A DNA stretch of 64,000 nt from Triglochin maritima (taxonomy: Eukaryota; Streptophyta; Magnoliopsida; Alismatales; Juncaginaceae): the NCBI GenBank assembly GCA_963682175.1, contig OY821771.1, positions 12,647,001 through 12,711,000 of the forward strand. Direction: 5' to 3'. The notes under the pieces were generated by a model. That model had not been told where the DNA came from and ran no database searches. It worked only from the letters and a program-made list of their open reading frames with translations. Shown here in pieces: positions 47,680 to 59,341 of the stretch. How positions within the stretch are numbered: position 1 is the stretch's first letter; every line of letters begins with the position of its first letter. The translations under genes were made by a program, and so were the position numbers.

Positions 47680-48275
47680 TCACTAACAGAAGCCAATAGT
47701 CTCCTGTGAGACACTTTAAATTCAAAATAACATTTTTGTCCGTGAGAGGACACGACATTCTATATAGTGAACCGATCGTTCCTCAGACTCCTCACATTCC
47801 TCTCCCCCAAACTACTATATAAGGAGTCCTTGTTCGAGACTCAAGTGTCCCAATACAAACCTCAACCAAGCCAAGCCACAATTAGACGTTATGGTGAACA
47901 ATGTTGGATCCTCACACCGTAGCCACGACCTATACGTAGTTCTATTTTTCTTCTACGACATTCCAGCAAAGATCTTAAGGAGGACAACTGTGGGGGTCGC
48001 GTATAGGATGTTCTACGAGTGTAGCTGCGAGTTGGTTGGTTGATTGACCCATATTTTTGGACCCTAAATGTTTTAACTTTGTTGTTTGATTCAATATATT
48101 TCTCCACACATTTCTGTTTAAGGCAGACGGTCATCGCTGCCACTACCTGCTAGCACAAGAGTACGTGGTTGCCACTGTTGCTGGAGTGTTTGCAGTAGTC
48201 AACATGCGAATGGGGGGAATGCAGAGGTCGGTGCTCATGAAGATGGAGTGGCTGGCCATTACAACAATACGTGGC
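47680..48275. other. unassigned, possible LTR part
   Basis: Contains CTACTATATAAGGAGTCC (TATA-like) near 47812 and another single minisatellite-like unit (GAGACTCAAGTGTCCC, 47837). It may be the rest of an LTR that contains the minisatellite. No coding region is seen. Confidence 0.35.
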
Positions 48276-48680
48276 AACTACAGAAATATGGGACATCACC
48301 GACGGAAGGTATCCGTTGGTGCTTATTGTTTTCCCGTTGGTGTTCCTATACACCGACAGAAACAGTGTTGTCGGCGTTTAATGCGTCGGTGTATGTCTAC
48401 TCCGACGGATGGACCGACAGATATATACCGTCGGTAGTAATTTTGGCGTGACAATTCCCGACAATTTTTTTCACTTGCTTCCGTCGTATCGTAGAACATC
48501 AACGGCCAATCACCGACGGAGCTAACCGCCGGTGTAGGTTACACTGACCAATACATACTCCGACGGTTGCAGAATCTACACCAATAGATAGGTGTTGTCG
48601 GAGCTAATTATCGGCCACATACACCAACAGATATTGTTCCATTGGTGTATGTCTACAAATGTTAGTACACCGACGGATAT
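48276..48680. repeat. CACTA element 2, left end and subterminal repeats
   Basis: AACTACAGAAATATGGGACATCACC closely resembles the CACTA terminus at 58309 (CACTACTAGAAATATGGGC). Many CCGACGG/CCGTCGG and ACACCGACGGAT motifs follow. The outer end is degenerate and no right end was found. Confidence 0.65.
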
Positions 48681-48699
48681 TGTTTGTTAGTGTTTTTAT

Positions 48700-49700
48700 T
48701 TTCCAGAACCCAAAAGAGCTTGTTTGCTCATCTGGGTTCTGGGTTTCTCTGTTCATTCCTCAAACATTCATACACATCATTCAATAACCATTCATACACT
48801 TCCGATTCAATCATTATTCAACAACAACCATTCATAGACATGCAACTCTTCTAACAATAATTCAAACAATCTAAACACAAAAGTTATATATAACTTATCT
48901 AAAAACAATTCCAACAAACAGGTTGTAATTTCATTACAATTAGCATCTAAATTCAGTAAGTACTACAATAACATTAAATAAAAAAATGATAGAAAACATA
49001 AAGCACAAAGTTAGTAAACCTCTTGTGTCGACTCCACCAGATGGATCGTCATCGTTATCTCGACTTGGCCGTGGATTTGGAGTGCAAAAGGTTTGCACGA
49101 TTAAAACATTAAACATTAAGTCACTGAAAACATTATAATGTATATAAATTCACTTAGTAAATGTAATATAATTTACTCAATTATAAATACAATACCTCAG
49201 GATTAAAACCTCCCATCTCCATCAAAAAGCCGACCATCGACTTATACCTCTCGAGGTTGTTTTGCGTATTCTCTAACTTGTTTTGCGTCTTCACTAGCTG
49301 GTTTAACACCTTCTTCATCTCCCCACCTTTCTCAACCTCCACTCTGGCGCAACTTTCTGCTTGAGATGGCGTTCCGCGTGAATGTTATTTGTTGTGACGA
49401 GACTCGTGTACATCCTCACACATCCATGCCCGTTGACGAGAACAACTCCGACTAGATCTTGGGCGTCAACCACCATATTGTTAGACCCCTGAGAGCTCGT
49501 CACACCCGGTCCTCGCAAAGATTCCAATTGTTCCTAAAATATGGTTATCCTCGACGACGGCTAGTCCAGCATGTCCACTGGGCACATACCCATTTGCTTC
49601 GCGGTTCCATGGCACGGAAGGAGATGATAGCCACAGGGTCTCTAGTGTTCCTATGCAGTGCACCTGCTGTGTCGATAAGTATTAGTACTTTGTGCAAGAT
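48700..49700 (-). pseudogene. CACTA 2 ORF2 (En/Spm-like) C-terminal remnant
   Basis: Minus strand 49540-49190: QLESLRGPGVTSSQG, GHGCVRMYTSLVTTNN (compare the GYVRTYG-type motif near the end of En/Spm ORF2 proteins), then after a frame change a predicted coiled coil (VLNQLVKTQNKLENTQNNL) and MVGFLMEMGG. The earlier part of the gene is not seen. 48700-49190 has no recognisable coding. Confidence 0.5.
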
Positions 49701-50791
49701 TTAGGTGTTTTGTTCAAGTTTAGAAGATAAATCAAGTCATTGTAGTTAACTATGATGACACTATTACTCTAAAAAAACTATGACGGCAATAATTGTGCCT
49801 TGAATGTAAGGCAATTACTTATTGCAACATTTGTTGATGGTAATATAACATCAGAGAAAAACATAGAAATTTGAATTGGTGGTACAGACCATGTGGAAAA
49901 TTCTATTGCCAAAATAGTTACCTCAAAAAAATATAAAAAGTAACAAAATGATATGTAATAATGTTGAGCAATTGAGTGCATCATCTCCACCAACGTATTT
50001 GGATTTTACGGTGGTGGACTAACAAAACCTAACAATGTATGGAAGCTAGCGATGCATATTGGATCGGGTCAAACATGCAACCGACCCTAACCAAACTGAT
50101 TGGGTTAGGTTATATTGAAATTTTGTGAACTTATGTGGGGTTTGGTTCTGGAGCAGGTTCAATATTAGGGTTTGGGTTGAACCAAATAGACTAGAGAATT
50201 GAACATAAGAGGTAAAAAAAATTGAGCATGGGTTGTATGCTGAGATAGTAAAATATTTTTACTAAGTTGCGAAAATGTAATATACTTATTATATGATAGT
50301 AGATATTGTAATATAATGTCCTAAACTTGTAATATTAACTTCAAGAAAAAACTTATCCCAAGAGTTGAAGCCTTCCTTCTACCGCCACTCTCATTAATTG
50401 TCGACTAGTCTTCCTCCTACTCCCAAGTCCCTATTTTTCCTTCTTCTTCATCTCCACACATCGTCGCCACGTCCACCATGCATTCAACAATATTTGCATT
50501 GTGCAAGTCTTTTTTTTAATAACTAGAAATCAAGTCAACCTAAAAGTAAACGGACCAAAACCAAATTAACTTGGATGGGCCAGTCTAATTCTTTGGCTTC
50601 ATCAGTATTTGTTCAATTTTGGTTTTGTTCTCGTAAATCTGTACTGACCAAGTTGTGTTTCAAAAAACCTTATCCATCTTTACCGATATGCACCCTGAAC
50701 GGGCCAATTGACTTCTGTGTCTCCAATAACTCATAATATTCCCTCGTAGACACGAAAATCAATTCTATAAGTAGGCAGATGATGAGGGCGA
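49701..50791. other. intergenic repeat debris
   Basis: Contains GATCGGGTCAAACATGCAACCGACCC-type phrases (50060-50180) like degraded hAT MITEs. No gene or clean element end is seen. Confidence 0.4.
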
Positions 50792-51235
50792 CACTGCTGC
50801 AAAATATGGTTATTACGTCAAATTTTATGACTTATTACGTCGGGTTGACCACACCTGTTGATCGACATGGTAAGGGTGGGACGTGGTAAATGAGAGCTTT
50901 TTACGTCGATCAGAAAATCAACGTGGTATGTAGGTCTACCACGTTGGTTTCTTCGTAAAACCGTCATGGTATGTAGGTCTACCACGTTCGTTTTAAAATA
51001 AAAACCGACGTGATATGTTCGGACACCATGTCGGTTTTGCCAACAATATTGATGTGGTAAGCCTATATACTTCGTCGGTTTTTAGAAAAATAAAAGGACA
51101 TATCATGCCTTTTTAACAAAAAACGTCATGGTATCCCAATCTACCACGTCGGTTGCTACCTAAAAACCGACGTGGTAGATTGGGATACCATGACGGTTTT
51201 TGTTAAAAAACGACGTGATATGTCCTTTTAATTTG
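50792..51235. repeat. CACTA 3 subterminal repeats with 65-bp hairpin
   Basis: Repeated ACCACGTCGG/CCGACGTGGT motifs. 51090-51154 and 51162-51230 form a nearly perfect inverted repeat (core GGTATCCCAATCTACCACG) around a 7-base loop. Confidence 0.8.
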
Positions 51236-51689
51236 TTTTTTTCCCGCAATTCTGTTTTATTTTTAATTTCTCATAAAATTTCCTGGAATTATACAAGAAG
51301 TTGCACAACATTCACTTTCACATAACCCACACGTTCAACAATCACACACCATTCACCTATAATTAAGTCACACATTCAAAATATCGACAATTGGAAACAA
51401 AATAAGATGTAAATTACTATCCACTAAAATTCCAAAATCATGTTCTACCTTACATGTATCAATCAATATGTAAAAGCATAGAACTGATGAAAAAAGAAAA
51501 CCCTTTCCCAAGTGTAATGTTTATCTCCCCCTGCGCATACGATTCAAGAGTTCTTAAAAAATCTACAGAGTAAAAAAATACATATATTAACAAATAAATT
51601 GTACCCCAAAATCGATATAACCCAATATAAGATATATATATCAAAATTTACCTATCGTAAATCTCCCTCTTGCAATCTAGACTCAACAA

Positions 51690-52740
51690 TTTGTTTCATA
51701 TACCTCATTATGTAATAACCACATTCAATATTTTTAACTTGTTTACGGTACTACAATTAAGATGTTATGTATATTAGAGAAATAATGAAATTAATGAAAA
51801 GTATACTGCATATTATCAAGACATGCATTAATGAATGATCTTACATTCATGACATGCCAAATTGTTAGCTTCTTTTTAGTCCGTTTTCTACCCATCATTT
51901 TATAGATATCCATCACTCTACCAAAATATGTAAAAGATGGAAAATTAATTCAAAATAACTTAGAACTCAATAATCTATTCAAATCTTCACTAGGTTTGTT
52001 CGATGCCAAAGGATCAAACCAATATGCAATTTTTGCATCGACACATAAAACAACTAACATTCAATGATCACTTAAAATTAATCATGTTAAATCACTTCAT
52101 TAATTATTTAATGCTAATATTACAAGTATTATAGAATATAATGAAATTCTTATGTCTCCCAATATGGTGCCAGATAATACGTCTTCTCGCCTTCAAACAT
52201 CACCTTAGCATTTTTTGCGGTCTAGTATCATTACTTGGTTAAGAAGGGTTCAGAGTAGAGTGTGACACAAATTACCAAATCTTTTTCAAAATGGCATTGG
52301 TAGAGATGCCTATTAAAATCAATATATAATGATTTAAATTAAAATGAAAATAAACATGTAGGAAAAAACTAGCATGACTTACTTTAAGTGAACTTGGATG
52401 ATTGTTATACACAATCATTCCATCCTCAAAAATTACATCACATCATTCATTGTGACATATAACTTTGCTTCTATGTCGTCATCGGTTGTGTCGCCTACAA
52501 TTGCTTTCTCCAAAACACATTGAACCATAAATCTTCGGGTCTATCTTTTATCAAAGTGGAAAAACATTTTCCAATTCGTAGGCAATTGTTTCTCGTTAAA
52601 CACGACCGGATTTTCAGATCATTTGCACATTGGACCTTCAACCTTAAATGTAAAGAAATATTATTAGAAAATACCTATTTGAGTAATATATACAACATTT
52701 ATGGAGTTATTAAAATCAAAGTTAATACGTTATCCTTCTA
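51690..52740 (-). pseudogene. C48 peptidase pseudogene of CACTA 3
   Basis: Colinear with 27830-28747. Minus strand: LYVTMNDVM near 52430, HLY and EKTYYLAPYWE near 52300-52150, H*MLVVLCVDAKIAYWFDPL near 52060 (the Trp after the catalytic His is TGA), IYKMMGRKRTKKKLTIWHVM near 51890, and YRKQVKNIECGYYIMRYM near 51740. The catalytic His, Asp and Cys positions are still readable, but stops make it non-functional. The last exon is not clear. Confidence 0.78.
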
Positions 52741-54170
52741 TCTTATTTTTATCAAGGAATGGGGCCATTGCAATACACATCCTTTTGCATTGCCAACCGT
52801 CTGAACTTCATATTTAGGTACTAGCAAGATCGCATCACCATGGATAGACTTATCCAAAGTCACTTTCACATTTTTTGATCCAATTTTCTCACTGTGATAC
52901 AACTTTAGTTTGTATACACTCCGTGGTGTTTGTATAATTGTAGTAATATTGGTGGAAACTCCAAAGTGATCATATAAATTCTTGACCATGTTTTCCAGCT
53001 CATGGATGTTCTCTTCGCATTTCACGTTATCACCCTTAGAACTACAATATGAGGATGATTACCCAAAGTATTGACGTAGTCCTATTCGACTACCGACACC
53101 ATGTACTCGCTCAGGATGCTCCTCCTTGCCCAAGGCAGCAGCCAATACATCATTTCTGCTATCTGAAACAAATTCACCTTGGGATAGCTTGCAGTGTAAG
53201 ATCGTCCTATTATGAAAATAATGTTTAAAAAATATTTTATTAACTTATAAACGTATACAAACCCCAAGAATTAAATGTAACTACTTACAATCTTGGAGGC
53301 AATTACTGCAGACTCATCATTAATGTAACTGCCGTTTGGAGTAACACGCTCTCTCTTCCACTTCTCTTGCCTAGAAGGGGGAGACGAAGGAGACAAATTA
53401 CTTGGTTGCTCTTTGCTCAGACCAACCTCTAAAGCTTTTTGTTTGTTCTTGGCAACCTTTTCGGTCATCATGTTCTCCTTAAGTTTACGGTATCCCCTAC
53501 GAGACAATCAGTGCTGAAACTTGATTTTAGATTGTCGTTCCTTGTTGAGCGCTCGTAGTTCCTACAAACAAAAAAAGAGATTAGTTACCATAATAAAAAT
53601 TTCAATGTATAAAGAATTATGATTGTATATATACCGAAAATTCTGCAGTTAGTCTTGATCTTTTGAAATAAGTCCATGTCGTCTGAAAAATAAAATTATA
53701 AATTGCACATGGATTACGATCCTTATACTCCCCAAAGATGAAATTGGAGGTCAGCTTGGTTTTGAAATGTTTCCATCAACTACACATATACGAAATCCAC
53801 TTCTTCAACGTTTTAGTGGACTGAAAATGTTTTTTTCCTACAACATGAAAACAATGAAAAGAAGTATTAATTAGGTAAGAAACTATAAAGAAAAATAATA
53901 AACCCAAAAGACAATTTGAAAACAAACTCATACAATTGCATTTTTCCAAATTTCTTCTTTTTGTGCTACATCCACTTTTGACCACTTCTCAATATTGATA
54001 TCTACTTTGCTTCTCTCAAGACTACCCAAATAACTTGTCCAATATATTTTGTTTTCTCCAGTTGGCTCCAAGACATTATCAAACTTCAAAGGCAATGGAC
54101 CTTCCCGCTTAATTTTTTGCTGAAACTCTAACATAAGAGTTGCTCTATGGGTATGAGATGATATCATGTC
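52738..54170 (-). pseudogene. En/Spm-type ORF2 (Ptta_En_Spm) of CACTA 3
   Basis: Minus strand segments: LPLKFDNVLEPTGEN and SYLGSLERSKVDINIEKW (54090-53960), then WTYFKRSRL near 53665, RRGYRKLKENMMTEK and RQEKWKRERVTPNGSY (53505-53320), and PKYEVQTVGNAKGCVLQWP near 52790. Order and motifs fit the plant En/Spm second protein leading into a C48 domain. Introns and stops interrupt it. Confidence 0.75.
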
Positions 54171-54539
54171 ATCATCGCCACTTATAGTGTCACAATTTTG
54201 TCACTCTTCAACTTGGGCAGGTTGGACTTCTTGTTGGGATCCATTCACTTGGAAAAAAACAAAGCTGACGCAATATGAATTGTAATGGTTAGTTCATAAA
54301 CAAATTAAACTCATAAGATCTAAACATAAACTAATAAAATACTAACTTAACATTTATGTTTTCATTTTTCATTTTTTTTCTCTTAGGATCTTCCATCCAT
54401 ATTCCTTCACGATGATTATCCCGAATAAGTAAGTTATCAACATTTCTATCACCGTCGACTAACTTGAGTTAGGCACTTGTTGTGAAAATGAGAGAATTTC
54501 TTCAGTCTCATTGAAATCTTCTTGAGAAATAATCTGACA

Positions 54540-55690
54540 TTTTCCTTAAAAAACTACCGACCATTCAATATCACATAGGTATGCTACATAGAAAATATGT
54601 TTTGCTTGATCTGACAAAATAAAAGGATCTTCTCTGAATCATTCTTTATTAAGGTTCACCAAACTAAATCCCAACTCATCAACTCGAGGCCAATTGTTAT
54701 TGTCCACCCACATGCATTTAAATACTACCATATTGAATTTGGTGAAGTTCAACTCCCATATTTCTTCAATTTGTCCATAATATGACATGTCGGCACATAT
54801 ATGATTTTTTTAATTTTTGGAACTAGAGATATGTAATGATTCAACTACTAAAGTGATATCGTGGTTTAGCATTGTGCTTTTACCATCTTTCATTTTGGTG
54901 TAGAAGGAGTATCCATTGATTACGTAGCCACAATAAGATGTGACAACAGGATTAGGCCTATAGGCCAACAACTTTAAATTCTCAGAAATTTACGGTTGTA
55001 CACCAATCAATGAAAATTTTGTTGTGGGCATTAATTATTTGTTGATCATTCCATGTAGGATGTTTTCCTTGATTAAGGATATGTGGTCATCCAGAAAAGG
55101 TTGCACTTCGTTAGAATTGAAAACACATAAAAATACGCCTTAAAGAGATCCTCACCCTTTGGACTTATCAATTTTGGACCATGTGTACGTCCAACCCTAG
55201 ATTCATGACGATTCTTAGGAAGTCCCACACTTTTTGTATTAGTCAAGTAATCATTACATAACGGAATAACATCTTGGGCTATGTAGCCTTCAACGATGCT
55301 AGCATCATGCCTCCATCAATTGTTATAATAACCCTTCAACACACCCATGTACTGCTCAAAAGGATACATATGTACCTCAGAAATACCGATCTAGCTAATT
55401 CAATTTCTCTAACTAGATGAACCACCAAATGCACCATAATGTCAAAAAATGATTATGGGAAGTACATCTCCAACTGACATATTGTAACAACCACTTCATT
55501 CAGCAACTTATCCAAGTACTCCGGATCAAGTACTTTGCTGCAAATTTGTTTAAGAAAAAACAACGTTTGATAATAGCGTGTCTAACGTGTTTTTCCAATA
55601 TCAATCTAATAGAAATAGGTAACAATTGTTGCATCAATTCATGACAATCATGAGACTTCAAACCAAGTAGTCTCAAATCTTTCATCGAAA
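54540..55690 (-). pseudogene. CACTA 3 TNP2 end with DUF4218 and DUF4216
   Basis: Minus strand: GLKSHDCHELMQQLLPISIR (55660-55600), the conserved end of TNP2 into DUF4218. Then VHMYPFEQYMGVLKGYY (about 55370-55330), DVIPLCNDYLTNTKSVGLP (about 55270-55220), DUF4216 motifs YYGQIEEIWELNFTKFN (about 54785-54735) and DPFILSDQAKHIFY (about 54630-54590). Several stops occur. The catalytic part of TNP2 upstream of 55745 is missing. Confidence 0.8.
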
Positions 55691-55756
55691 CTAGACTACT
55701 AATATTTGATGAATACCTCTACGACATGGCATTTGCGAAAAACCATCTAATTCAAA

Positions 55757-57085
55757 GTGTTAGTGTATGGGAAAATGTTATTTACAACTTGTTGTTTGAA
55801 GAAAGAGTGTGATTTGAGGATACATGCCTCCTACAGTGACTGGAGAAAATGTTTTCATGTGAAGAGATACAAGTTTGAACACAACTATAGTAACAAGGGC
55901 CTATTGCATGACCATGTGCCATGTGATGCTGGTTTAATTTCCAACATGATTGTTGCCACCATTTGAACAAACATCACTATCACTCCTACAGAAATTAAAG
56001 CACTAGTGAAGGCCCATTTCTTCATAGACATCAAATATATTAAAAAGCTTGGTACGCCCGAAAGAAAGCACTAAAAAGTTTACGGAGTTGATGAGACATC
56101 TTATCGTAATTTAAAATGATTTATGTCTAATATTTGCACCACCAACCCACACACAGTAGTCGAGATTCATACGACGAGAATAAACCCAAACATTGAGCAG
56201 TTTCAAAGAATTTTCTAGTCCTTTGCGGAATCCATTGAAGGTTTCAAGTATTGTAGACATGCTCGGTGCAAGAATGTGGAATTTCAAAATAAATTTTGGC
56301 ATGCTGGTGTCACTCCTGATAAAAAAATTGGAGAGCATATGAAGGATATCGAGGTTAATCACCCTGATGGGTTCAAGTGGATTAAAGAACAAGAGGATGT
56401 TTCGTATTGGGAACTAAGCCATTATTGTGGCTGACATTTTCGTATAATGACAACAAACTTGTTAGAAATCTTTAACAATGTGTTAAAAGTGTGTACATGG
56501 CTCACCAGTTTGTCCTCTGATCATGATGACTTACTTGCGACTGAATAAATATTTTGTGAGTAGAAGGGATGAAGGGAAGAGTAGCTATGATATTGGTCTA
56601 TCCTAAAAAGGTCAACGATGAAATCACAAGGCAACGACATTTAGCTGCACAACTTTCTGTACAAGGCATAGTCATAATATATTTAGTGTAGAAAGCAACC
56701 AATCTCGTAGCTATCAGGTTATATTGATGGAGACAGCCCCAACTACTCATGCGGGTTCATAGATGCACACCACATTCCATGCCCACATGTGTTGGTCGTC
56801 TGCAATAACCACCATGCGAATATTCATACTTCATGAATCATTTTCGAATTCATAACTGCCCAAGCGTACAAGAGAGCATACACATCGATTTTCTTTCCAA
56901 TACCAGACGAAAGGTTTTGGCCTTCAGAATGACCTGTTCAACTAATAGCGCCTTATGTCGTAAGCCAGAGCAGACGTCCAAGAACAAAAATAATAAGAAA
57001 CAACATGGTCGAACAAAGTGGTTGAACAGCACGATGTGGGCAATGTCGTAAGTTAGGACACAACATGAAGACATGTGAATAGGTC
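55757..57085 (+). pseudogene. Mutator-like (MULE) transposase pseudogene
   Basis: Plus strand: ECDLRIHASYSDWRKCF (N-terminal MuDR DNA-binding region), VKAHFFIDIKYIKKLGTP, TNPHTVVEIHTTRINPN, FAESIEGFKYCRHA (DDE-domain entry), FKWIKEQEDVSYWELSHYCG, NNVLKVC, then a SWIM-like CGFIDAHHIPCPHVLVVC and a terminal zinc knuckle RCGQCRKLGHNMKTCE. The section between FKYCRHA and NFWHAGV is deleted. Many stops occur. No terminal inverted repeats are recognised. Confidence 0.78.
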
Positions 57086-58308
57086 ATTTAGTAAATTGAT
57101 TTTGTAGTGTTTAAGTGGTACTTGTAAATTTTCAAACGACTAATTATTTTGTGAGGTGTGTAGTATGTAATGTATTTGAACGAGTACTCCTTTTACTAAG
57201 TGAATCATAGAGTTGCAAATGGTCAATTAATTAATCTTGTGGATCATTTGATGAGTTGTTGAAGTTGAAAGAAAATTAGAAGGATCCATGCCAAACAGAC
57301 TTTAATTAAGTCTGTCTTCTGCTACCACAACAACCCTAGTGTCGTTTGCATTGAATAAAAATGCATTGGTGATGCCATTTTCATTAACTAAAAATGTCAC
57401 CACCATTGTCGTTTTTGTTCAATGCAAAATGGCACTGGTGATGCCGTTTTAGCATAAGATAGATCCATTTGGATTTGTTTTCCTCCTAATCTCTTGGATT
57501 TTAAACTCAAGTCTTCTAAATTTGTGTGTGTGTGGGGGGGGGGGGGGGGGGGGGGGAATTCATACCATTCTATCGCATAATATCAATAAGCATGCAAACC
57601 AACTACATACGTTATAATTTGTTCCAAATAGGTATTTAACATTAATTCAATCCACGCTTGATATGAAAACCTAATTTGTTGTAGACATTAGAATTCATTA
57701 AAACTAAGGTGGGGAAAATACTTTGGTCGGTCCTTTGGTCTGCTCACCCCGTCGTGGAACCTTCGAAGGCCGACAGTGCATTTGTTCTTGACTAATCCCA
57801 CTGTCTTAGTCTTCACAAATATGATCGTCATCACCTCTTTCGACTTGACAGACTTGAAATGAGGAACTTCACCTTAGAAGAACGTTGTCTCACGCGCCTA
57901 TTGAGTTACAATTCCTCCATTGGAAGCAGACACACCTGTGAAAATGAAATTGTCTTCTTCATCCAGTGACACTCCTATTTCTACGAGATTTCCTCAGAAT
58001 CTTGATGAACATGTTGGGAGCTTACGTCATCTGACAAATTCAATGATGGATCCACATTCTTGAAACACACCATCATATCCTTAATTTTCCTCTTCAATTT
58101 TTAAGTTATTGACAGTGTGGGATATGTGGCGAATGCATCCCTTTAAGCTGGTGAATATCTTCATGTAACCCAGTCACAAAATGTGAAATAAGCTCAGTCA
58201 CAAGCTTTTCTCTCATCTTCTAAACTCCATTGTCTCTAATCATATCGAGGTAATTCATATGGAGTTATGATCATGGACCATGTATTTAAAGTCATGGATT
58301 TTAAGTAT
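57086..58308. other. non-coding, contains G23 run
   Basis: At 57350-57450 repeated ATGGCACTGGTGATGCC phrases in both orientations look like subterminal repeats of another transposon. No ORF is recognised in 57560-58300. Confidence 0.4.
57534..57556. repeat. (TG)n then homopolymer G23
   Basis: A GTGTGTGTG tract leads into 23 consecutive G residues followed by AATTC. Homopolymer length may be affected by sequencing error. Confidence 0.85.
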
Positions 58309-58590
58309 CACTACTAGAAATATGGGCATCACCGACGGATCAATATCCGTCTATGTACTATTTGACGGTGTTACACATACAACACCGACGGATATAGATA
58401 TCCGTCGGACATTTATACCTCCGACGGAGTATATTAATAACACCAACAAATATACTCGGTCGGATAAAGTTTTACCATCTGAACGTCCTACACTGACAGA
58501 TAGGTCCCGTCGGTGTAGGTTTTCCCAAAAAAGGGCAGGTGTTAAAATATCCGTCGATGCGGGCTCGGAGATGGGATGTTACATAGGTGG
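58309..58590. mobile_element. CACTA element 4, terminal fragment
   Basis: CACTACTAGAAATATGGGC starts the fragment. Dense CCGACGGATA/TATCCGTCGG motifs follow to about 58560. Same family as the end at 48276. No opposite terminus or gene is present, so only one end is retained. Confidence 0.7.
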
Positions 58591-59341
58591 TCTGATTTAA
58601 ACACGTAACCGATAAACCAAAAATTTTAGGAACTGGACTGAAGATCCAACCGGGAAATGTTCACCCCTAATTTCAGTCGTGCTTTAAAATTTAAGTAGGC
58701 TTTGAAGATGAAAATTGTAAATTTGGATTCTTCAAATGAAATTAATTTGGTTAATATTAGTACTTATGTAATTGATATTATGCTTGAAATAGTTTAATTT
58801 TATCATACAATATGACTTTTGATTTTGATGGTATTTTCTTAGGATGGATAAATATATAAGAATTTTTAGAAATTCAATCAAGACTAAGTAGCCGTGGATC
58901 ATAACCCATGGCTCTTAAATGTCATCATTACATATGACAAAGCAATTTTGAAACAATTTCAAGACATGTAGCGGTGAAAAATGTGATTGTAACACTTTTA
59001 TGTGTGATTTTTGAGATCTTTCGTTCAAAAAAAATCCCGGATCTGCCCTAGTTTCCACCATATAGTTCCGCCACTGAGCATACTAAATTATAAAAAGGTA
59101 GACCTATGAGTGATAAAATATACACTTATACTAAATTATAAACTGAGGTAGAGGTATGAGTAATAAAATATATATACACTTATATTGCAGTAACATAAAA
59201 ACATACTTATGAATGTAAGATATACCAATACCAATTTGTTTAATCACTAGGAAAGAAAGTACCTAGCCAATCATTATATTGTTTAATTTTAGATGTCACT
59301 ACACTACGAATGAACATTTTTGTTTCTTTTGGCGCTTTTGA
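58591..59341. other. non-coding with MITE-like phrases
   Basis: AT-rich. Around 59030-59075 are the phrases CCCGGATCTGCCC and AGTTCCGCCACTGAG, common in plant MITE ends. No gene. Confidence 0.4.

Larger units (their letters stand above)
50792..55745 (-). mobile_element. CACTA element 3, left end and decayed genes
   Basis: The left terminus CACTGCTGCAAAATATGG is followed by subterminal ACCACGTCGG motifs. Minus-strand genes in order from high to low coordinate are TNP2 end/DUF4218/DUF4216, En/Spm ORF2, and C48 peptidase. It is cut at about 55745, where a Mutator-like transposase begins; the right terminus is absent. All genes have stops. Confidence 0.75.
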
